From Auanema rhodensis (Eukaryota > Nematoda > Chromadorea > Rhabditida > Rhabditidae), in assembly GCA_964057225.1 (NCBI GenBank), contig CAXKVF010000078.1:124001-188000 (forward strand): a stretch of 64,000 bases of DNA, read 5' to 3'. Numbering within the stretch: the stretch's first letter is position 1; every line of letters begins with the position of its first letter. Made by a program: the position numbers and the translations under genes. Shown here piece after piece: positions 55,712 through 64,000 of this stretch. The notes under the pieces are model-generated. The model searched no databases. It was not told the DNA's origin and was given only the letters and a program-made list of their open reading frames with translations.

Positions 55712-58351
55712 AGTGCACATCACGTGTACATTTAATTAGCATAAATTAAAGTTCACGTAAATTTCAAAGTCATGGTTACCATGAACCAATATCAATAAAA
55801 ATTTGTTTTTAGACTAATATGGACATGGGGAATCTAATTTTGAAAACCGCATCTCTTTATCTTTCACGTGAAGCGAGTTACATACCAAGTGCACATCACG
55901 TGTTCATTTAATTAGCATAAATTAAAGTTCACGTAAATTTCAAAGTCATGGTTACCATGAAGCAATATCAATAAAAATTTGTTTTTAGACTAATATGGAC
56001 ATGGGGAATCTAATTTTGAAAACCGCATCTCTTTATCTTTCACGTGAAGCGAGTTACATACCAAGTGCACATCACGTGTACATTTAATTAGCATAAATTA
56101 AAGTTCACGTAAATTTCAAAGTCATGGTTACCATGAACCAATATCAATAAAAATTTGTTTTTAGACTAATATGGACATGGGGAATCTAATTTTGAAAACC
56201 GCATTTCTTTATCTTTCACGTGAAGCGAGTTACATACCAAGTGCACATCACGTGTACATTTAATTAGCATAAATTAAAGTTCACGTAAATTTCAAAGTCA
56301 TGGTTACCATGAACCAATATCAATAAAAATTTGTTTTTAGACTAATATGGACATGGGTAATCTAATTTTGAAAACCGCATCTCTTTATCTTTCACGTGAA
56401 GCGAGTTACATACCAAGTGCACATCACGTGTACATTTAATTAGCATAAATTAAAGTTCACGTAAATTTCAAAGTCATGGTTACCATGAACCAATATCAAT
56501 AAAAATTTGTTTTTAGACTAATATGGACATGGGGAATCTAATTTTGAAAACCGCATTTCTTTATCTTTCACGTGAAGCGAGTTACATACCAAGTGCACAT
56601 CACGTGTACATTTAATTAGCATAAATTAAAGTTCACGTAAATTTCAAAGTCATGGTTACCATGCACCAATATCAATAAAAATTTGTTTTTAGACTAATAT
56701 GGACATGGGGAATCTAATTTTGAAAACCGCATCTCTTTATCTTTCACGTGAAGCGAGTTACATACCAAGTGCACATCACGTGTACATTTAATTAGCATAA
56801 ATTAAAGTTCACGTAAATTTTAAAGTCATGGTTACCATGAACCAATATCAATAAAAATTTGTTTTTAGACTAATATGGACATGGGGAATCTAATTTTGAA
56901 AACCGCATCTCTTTATCTTTCACGTGAAGCGAGTTACATACCAAGTGCACATCACGTGTACATTTAATTAGCATAAATTAAAGTTCACGTAAATTTCAAA
57001 GTCATGGTTACCATGAACTAATATCAATAAAAATTTGTTTTTAGACTAATATGGACATGGAGAATCTAATTTTGAAAACCGCATCTCTTTATCTTTCACG
57101 TGAAGCGAGTTACATACCAAGTGCACATCACGTGTACATTTAATTAGCATAAATTAAAGTTCACGTAAATTTTAAAGTCATGGTTACCATGAACCAATAT
57201 CAATAAAAATTTGTTTTTAGACTAATATGGACATGGGGAATCTAATTTTGAAAACCGCATTTCTTTATCTTTCACGTGAAGCGAGTTACATACCAAGTGC
57301 ACATCACGTGTACATTTAATTAGCATAAATTAAAGTTCACGTAAATTTCAAAGTCATGGTTACCATGAACCAATATCAATAAAAATTTGTTTTTAGACTA
57401 ATATGGACATGGGGAATCTAATTTTGAAAACCGCATCTCTTTATCTTTCACGTGAAGCGAGTTACATACCAAGTGCACATCACGTGTACATTTAATTAGC
57501 ATAAATTAAAGTTCACGTAAATTTCAAAGTCATGGTTACCATGAACCAATATCAATAAAAATTTGTTTTTAGACTAATATGGACATGGGGAATCTAATTT
57601 TGAAAACCGCATTTCTTTATCTTTCACGTGAAGCGAGTTACATACCAAGTGCACATCACGTGTACATTTAATTAGCATAAATTAAAGTTCACGTAAATTT
57701 CAAAGTCATGGTTACCATGCACCAATATCAATAAAAATTTGTTTTTAGACTAATATGGACATGGGGAATCTAATTTTGAAAACCGCATCTCTTTATCTTT
57801 CACGTGAAGCGAGTTACATACCAAGTGCACATCACGTGTACATTTAATTAGCATAAATTAAAGTTCACGTAAATTTCAAAGTCATGGTTACCATGAACTA
57901 ATATCAATAAAAATTTGTTTTTAGACTAATATGGACATGGAGAATCTAATTTTGAAAACCGCATCTCTTTATCTTTCACGTGAAGCGAGTTACATACCAA
58001 GTGCACATCACGTGTACATTTAATTAGCATAAATTAAAGTTCACGTAAATTTTAAAGTCATGGTTACCATGAACCAATATCAATAAAAATTTGTTTTTAG
58101 ACTAATATGGACATGGGGAATCTAATTTTGAAAACCGCATCTCTTTATCTTTCACGTGAAGCGAGTTACATACCAAGTGCACATCACGTGTACATTTAAT
58201 TAGCATAAATTAAAGTTCACGTAAATTTCAAAGTCATGGTTACCATGAACTAATATCAATAAAAATTTGTTTTTAGACTAATATGGACATGGAGAATCTA
58301 ATTTTGAAAACCGCATCTCTTTATCTTTCACGTGAAGCGAGTTACATACCA
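55536..58351. repeat. 16-monomer block, copy 1
   Basis: Begins with the G159A unit, runs through one nine-monomer order, then C142T and C73 units and an alternation of C76T/G118A (57824), C54T (58000), C76T/G118A (58176). The same series occurs at 60992-63983. Confidence 0.8.
55712..57295. repeat. Nine-monomer higher-order unit (1584 bp)
   Basis: Same order as 54128-55711; the fourth monomer has G119T (56240) and the last has C54T with C142T (57120). A matching unit lies at 61168-62751. Confidence 0.83.
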
Positions 58352-60991
58352 AGTGCACATCACGTGTACATTTAATTAGCATAAATTAAAGTTCACGTAA
58401 ATTTCAAAGTCATGGTTACCATGAAGCAATATCAATAAAAATTTGTTTTTAGACTAATATGGACATGGGGAATCTAATTTTGAAAACCGCATCTCTTTAT
58501 CTCTCACGTGAACCGAGTTACATACCAAGTGCACATCACGTGTACATTTAATTAGCATAAATTAAAGTTCACGTAAATTTCAAAGTCATGGTTACCATGA
58601 ACCAATATCAATAAAAATTTGTTTTTAGACTAATATGGACATGGGGAATCTAATTTTGAAAACCGCATCTCTTTATCTTTCACGTGAAGCGAGTTACATA
58701 CCAAGTGCACATCACGTGTACATTTAATTAGCATAAATTAAAGTTCACGTAAATTTCAAAGTCATGGTTACCATGAACCAATATCAATAAAAATTTGTTT
58801 TTAGACTAATATGGACATGGGGAATCTAATTTTGAAAACCGCATCTCTTTATCTTTCACGTGAAGCGAGTTACATACCAAGTGCACATCACGTGTACATT
58901 TAATTAGCATAAATTAAAGTTCACGTAAATTTCAAAGTCATGGTTACCATGAACCAATATCAATAAAAATTTGTTTTCAGACTAATATGGACATGGGGAA
59001 TCTAATTTTGAAAACCGCATCTCTTTATCTTTCACGTGAAGCGAGTTACATACCAAGTGCACATCACGTGTACATTTAATTAGCATAAATTAAAGTTCAC
59101 GTAAATTTCAAAGTCATGGTTACCATGAAGCAATATCAATAAAAATTTGTTTTTAGACTAATATGGACATGGGGAATCTAATTTTGAAAACCGCATCTCT
59201 TTATCTTTCACGTGAAGCGAGTTACATACCAAGTGCACATCACGTGTACATTTAATTAGCATAAATTAAAGTTCACGTAAATTTCAAAGTCATGGTTACC
59301 ATGAACCAATATCAATAAAAATTTGTTTTTAGACTAATATGGACATGGGGAATCTAATTTTGAAAACCGCATTTCTTTATCTTTCACGTGAAGCGAGTTA
59401 CATACCAAGTGCACATCACGTGTACATTTAATTAGCATAAATTAAAGTTCACGTAAATTTCAAAGTCATGGTTACCATGAACCAATATCAATAAAAATTT
59501 GTTTTTAGACTAATATGGACATGGGGAATCTAATTTTGAAAACCGCATCTCTTTATCTTTCACGTGAAGCGAGTTACATACCAAGTGCACATCACGTGTA
59601 CATTTAATTAGCATAAATTAAAGTTCACGTAAATTTCAAAGTCATGGTTACCATGAACCAATATCAATAAAAATTTGTTTTTAGACTAATATGGACATGG
59701 GGAATCTAATTTTGAAAACCGCATTTCTTTATCTTTCACGTGAAGCGAGTTACATACCAAGTGCACATCACGTGTACATTTAATTAGCATAAATTAAAGT
59801 TCACGTAAATTTCAAAGTCATGGTTACCATGCACCAATATCAATAAAAATTTGTTTTTAGACTAATATGGACATGGGGAATCTAATTTTGAAAACCGCAT
59901 CTCTTTATCTTTCACGTGAAGCGAGTTACATACCAAGTGCACATCACGTGTACATTTAATTAGCATAAATTAAAGTTCACGTAAATTTTAAAGTCATGGT
60001 TACCATGAACCAATATCAATAAAAATTTGTTTTTAGACTAATATGGACATGGGGAATCTAATTTTGAAAACCGCATCTCTTTATCTTTCACGTGAAGCGA
60101 GTTACATACCAAGTGCACATCACGTGTACATTTAATTAGCATAAATTAAAGTTCACGTAAATTTCAAAGTCATGGTTACCATGAACTAATATCAATAAAA
60201 ATTTGTTTTTAGACTAATATGGACATGGAGAATCTAATTTTGAAAACCGCATCTCTTTATCTTTCACGTGAAGCGAGTTACATACCAAGTGCACATCACG
60301 TGTACATTTAATTAGCATAAATTAAAGTTCACGTAAATTTTAAAGTCATGGTTACCATGAACCAATATCAATAAAAATTTGTTTTTAGACTAATATGGAC
60401 ATGGGGAATCTAATTTTGAAAACCGCATTTCTTTATCTTTCACGTGAAGCGAGTTACATACCAAGTGCACATCACGTGTACATTTAATTAGCATAAATTA
60501 AAGTTCACGTAAATTTCAAAGTCATGGTTACCATGAACCAATATCAATAAAAATTTGTTTTTAGACTAATATGGACATGGGGAATCTAATTTTGAAAACC
60601 GCATCTCTTTATCTTTCACGTGAAGCGAGTTACATACCAAGTGCACATCACGTGTACATTTAATTAGCATAAATTAAAGTTCACGTAAATTTCAAAGTCA
60701 TGGTTACCATGAACCAATATCAATAAAAATTTGTTTTTAGACTAATATGGACATGGGGAATCTAATTTTGAAAACCGCATTTCTTTATCTTTCACGTGAA
60801 GCGAGTTACATACCAAGTGCACATCACGTGTACATTTAATTAGCATAAATTAAAGTTCACGTAAATTTCAAAGTCATGGTTACCATGCACCAATATCAAT
60901 AAAAATTTGTTTTTAGACTAATATGGACATGGGGAATCTAATTTTGAAAACCGCATCTCTTTATCTTTCACGTGAAGCGAGTTACATACCA

Positions 60992-63983
60992 AGTGCACAT
61001 CACGTGTACATTTAATTAGCATAAATTAAAGTTCACGTAAATTTTAAAGTCATGGTTACCATGAACCAATATCAATAAAAATTTGTTTTTAGACTAATAT
61101 GGACATGGGGAATCTAATTTTGAAAACCGCATCTCTTTATCTTTCACGTAAAGCGAGTTACATACCAAGTGCACATCACGTGTACATTTAATTAGCATAA
61201 ATTAAAGTTCACGTAAATTTCAAAGTCATGGTTACCATGAACCAATATCAATAAAAATTTGTTTTTAGACTAATATGGACATGGGGAATCTAATTTTGAA
61301 AACCGCATCTCTTTATCTTTCACGTGAAGCGAGTTACATACCAAGTGCACATCACGTGTTCATTTAATTAGCATAAATTAAAGTTCACGTAAATTTCAAA
61401 GTCATGGTTACCATGAAGCAATATCAATAAAAATTTGTTTTTAGACTAATATGGACATGGGGAATCTAATTTTGAAAACCGCATCTCTTTATCTTTCACG
61501 TGAAGCGAGTTACATACCAAGTGCACATCACGTGTACATTTAATTAGCATAAATTAAAGTTCACGTAAATTTCAAAGTCATGGTTACCATGAACCAATAT
61601 CAATAAAAATTTGTTTTTAGACTAATATGGACATGGGGAATCTAATTTTGAAAACCGCATTTCTTTATCTTTCACGTGAAGCGAGTTACATACCAAGTGC
61701 ACATCACGTGTACATTTAATTAGCATAAATTAAAGTTCACGTAAATTTCAAAGTCATGGTTACCATGAACCAATATCAATAAAAATTTGTTTTTAGACTA
61801 ATATGGACATGGGGAATCTAATTTTGAAAACCGCATCTCTTTATCTTTCACGTGAAGCGAGTTACATACCAAGTGCACATCACGTGTACATTTAATTAGC
61901 ATAAATTAAAGTTCACGTAAATTTCAAAGTCATGGTTACCATGAACCAATATCAATAAAAATTTGTTTTTAGACTAATATGGACATGGGGAATCTAATTT
62001 TGAAAACCGCATTTCTTTATCTTTCACGTGAAGCGAGTTACATACCAAGTGCACATCACGTGTACATTTAATTAGCATAAATTAAAGTTCACGTAAATTT
62101 CAAAGTCATGGTTACCATGCACCAATATCAATAAAAATTTGTTTTTAGACTAATATGGACATGGGGAATCTAATTTTGAAAACCGCATCTCTTTATCTTT
62201 CACGTGAAGCGAGTTACATACCAAGTGCACATCACGTGTACATTTAATTAGCATAAATTAAAGTTCACGTAAATTTTAAAGTCATGGTTACCATGAACCA
62301 ATATCAATAAAAATTTGTTTTTAGACTAATATGGACATGGGGAATCTAATTTTGAAAACCGCATCTCTTTATCTTTCACGTGAAGCGAGTTACATACCAA
62401 GTGCACATCACGTGTACATTTAATTAGCATAAATTAAAGTTCACGTAAATTTCAAAGTCATGGTTACCATGAACTAATATCAATAAAAATTTGTTTTTAG
62501 ACTAATATGGACATGGAGAATCTAATTTTGAAAACCGCATCTCTTTATCTTTCACGTGAAGCGAGTTACATACCAAGTGCACATCACGTGTACATTTAAT
62601 TAGCATAAATTAAAGTTCACGTAAATTTTAAAGTCATGGTTACCATGAACCAATATCAATAAAAATTTGTTTTTAGACTAATATGGACATGGGGAATCTA
62701 ATTTTGAAAACCGCATTTCTTTATCTTTCACGTGAAGCGAGTTACATACCAAGTGCACATCACGTGTACATTTAATTAGCATAAATTAAAGTTCACGTAA
62801 ATTTCAAAGTCATGGTTACCATGAACCAATATCAATAAAAATTTGTTTTTAGACTAATATGGACATGGGGAATCTAATTTTGAAAACCGCATCTCTTTAT
62901 CTTTCACGTGAAGCGAGTTACATACCAAGTGCACATCACGTGTACATTTAATTAGCATAAATTAAAGTTCACGTAAATTTCAAAGTCATGGTTACCATGA
63001 ACCAATATCAATAAAAATTTGTTTTTAGACTAATATGGACATGGGGAATCTAATTTTGAAAACCGCATTTCTTTATCTTTCACGTGAAGCGAGTTACATA
63101 CCAAGTGCACATCACGTGTACATTTAATTAGCATAAATTAAAGTTCACGTAAATTTAAAAGTCATGGTTACCATGCACCAATATCAATAAAAATTTGTTT
63201 TTAGACTAATATGGACATGGGGAATCTAATTTTGAAAACCGCATCTCTTTATCTTTCACGTGAAGCGAGTTACATACCAAGTGCACATCACGTGTACATT
63301 TAATTAGCATAAATTAAAGTTCACGTAAATTTTAAAGTCATGGTTACCATGAACCAATATCAATAAAAATTTGTTTTTAGACTAATATGGACATGGGGAA
63401 TCTAATTTTGAAAACCGCATCTCTTTATCTTTCACGTGAAGCGAGTTACATACCAAGTGCACATCACGTGTACATTTAATTAGCATAAATTAAAGTTCAC
63501 GTAAATTTCAAAGTCATGGTTACCATGAACTAATATCAATAAAAATTTGTTTTTAGACTAATATGGACATGGAGAATCTAATTTTGAAAACCGCATCTCT
63601 TTATCTTTCACGTGAAGCGAGTTACATACCAAGTGCACATCACGTGTACATTTAATTAGCATAAATTAAAGTTCACGTAAATTTTAAAGTCATGGTTACC
63701 ATGAACCAATATCAATAAAAATTTGTTTTTAGACTAATATGGACATGGGGAATCTAATTTTGAAAACCGCATCTCTTTATCTTTCACGTGAAGCGAGTTA
63801 CATACCAAGTGCACATCACGTGTACATTTAATTAGCATAAATTAAAGTTCACGTAAATTTCAAAGTCATGGTTACCATGAACTAATATCAATAAAAATTT
63901 GTTTTTAGACTAATATGGACATGGAGAATCTAATTTTGAAAACCGCATCTCTTTATCTTTCACGTGAAGCGAGTTACATACCA
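60992..63983. repeat. 17-monomer block, copy 2 of 55536-58351
   Basis: Starts with the second G159A unit, 5456 bp (31 monomers) after the first, and follows the same order. It contains one extra C54T monomer (63280) before the alternating C76T/G118A, C54T, C76T/G118A end, and a private C54A at 63104. Confidence 0.8.
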
Positions 63984-64000
63984 AGTGCACATCACGTGTA
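63984..64000 (+). repeat. Partial monomer at the window end
   Basis: Seventeen bases, AGTGCACATCACGTGTA, matching the monomer start. The array continues past the window, so its edge and flanks are not visible. Confidence 0.97.

Larger units (their letters stand above)
1..64000. repeat. Head-to-tail satellite DNA array, 176-bp monomer, about 364 copies
   Basis: The monomer beginning AGTGCACATC recurs every 176 bp from base 1 to the end, always in the same orientation. Following the unit start through the window gives 129 full units (1-22704), a 137-bp unit, 5 full units, another 137-bp unit, 136 full units, a 175-bp unit, 9 full, a 175-bp unit, 17 full, a 175-bp unit, 63 full and 17 terminal bases; these add to exactly 64000. 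Neighbouring monomers differ at only a few sites, and most variants recur in many copies. No unique sequence, transposon or inversion interrupts the array. Unit length, AT-richness, homogeneity and higher-order structure are those of a eukaryotic centromeric or pericentromeric satellite; this identity is inferred, and the family is not one I recognise. Confidence 0.98.
46035..64000. repeat. Array zone 6: 9-monomer-class higher-order repeat
   Basis: The basic order is: AACC; A17T with AAGC; AACC with C142T; AACC; AACC with C142T; C73; C54T; C76T with G118A; C54T with or without G118A or the 1-bp deletion. Versions of 7, 9, 10 and 11 monomers alternate. C54T, C76T and G118A are essentially confined to this zone, so it was amplified separately from the left part of the array. 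Confidence 0.88.

Noticed and set aside
1-64000. CRISPR array
   Set aside because: Units are 176 bp with no alternation of short repeat and unique spacer; the whole unit is conserved.
1-64000. CENP-B box
   Set aside because: No match to NTTCGNNNNANNCGGGN. The only TTCG-containing variant in this stretch (T93C, units 353 and 1409) continues TTTTTAGACTAA and lacks the required A and CGGG.
1-64000. Telomeric repeats, simple microsatellites or rDNA spacer
   Set aside because: No runs of telomere-type hexamers or heptamers and no rRNA-like segments; all bases fall within the 176-bp unit.
1-64000. Transposon or retrotransposon insertion inside the array
   Set aside because: Phase tracking leaves no extra sequence: 359 x 176 + 2 x 137 + 3 x 175 + 17 equals 64000.
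1-64000. Inverted segment or array switch point
   Set aside because: Every monomer starts with the same-strand AGTGCACATC-type sequence; no reverse-complement monomer was seen.
1-64000. Bacterial or phage accessory region with an unusual system
   Set aside because: No coding regions, ribosome binding sites or operon structure; long 176-bp tandem arrays of this type are eukaryotic.

Overview
The whole 64 kb window is a single, uninterrupted array of tandem satellite DNA. The repeat unit is 176 bp, about 32% G+C when counted on the first monomer. Every unit lies head-to-tail in the same orientation. The window starts at a unit boundary in the phase used here and holds 364 complete monomers plus 17 bases of a 365th. 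Tracking the repeat start through the window gives 359 monomers of exactly 176 bp, two of 137 bp (a shared 39-bp deletion) and three of 175 bp (a shared 1-bp deletion). These sum exactly to the window length. I see no genes, RNA genes, transposons, CRISPR array, microsatellite or unique sequence.

Organism: a long, highly homogenised array of nucleosome-length, AT-rich monomers with nested higher-order duplications is typical of a eukaryotic centromeric or pericentromeric satellite. A unit of about 170-180 bp is common for plant centromere repeats, so a flowering plant is my best guess. An animal or other eukaryote is not excluded. I do not recognise the family. From memory it does not look like the Arabidopsis ~178-bp, Brassica 176-bp or human alpha satellite families, but I could not search.

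Layout, by shared diagnostic substitutions (positions are within the monomer, phase starting AGTGCACATC): 1-10384 has T51A and A105G classes and a tandem 18-monomer duplication. 10385-14608 is rich in T51C. 14609-17248 returns to the first class. 17249-22176 is a second copy of the T51C block. 22177-24562 contains the two 137-bp monomers inside a 1017-bp tandem duplication. 24563-38818 is a complex mosaic of 6-, 9-, 13- and 19/20-monomer duplications. 38819-46034 is nearly uniform. 46035-64000 has a higher-order repeat of about 9 monomers (variants of 7, 10 and 11) marked by A17T, C142T, A73C, C54T, C76T and G118A.

Within each monomer there is a dense set of short dyads: GTGCAC, two CACGTG sites, TGTACA, a 13-bp CATGGT-T-ACCATG palindrome, TTTTGAAAA, and a 10-bp TTCACGTGAA palindrome. 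The motif TCACGT occurs three times in the same orientation, at steps of 32 and 33 bp across each monomer junction. One occurrence, ATCACGTG, matches the budding-yeast CDEI/Cbf1 consensus. These are the most functionally suggestive signals here, but any centromeric role is inference. All coordinates and variant calls were made by eye. Compensating indels inside one monomer and some private substitutions could have been missed.
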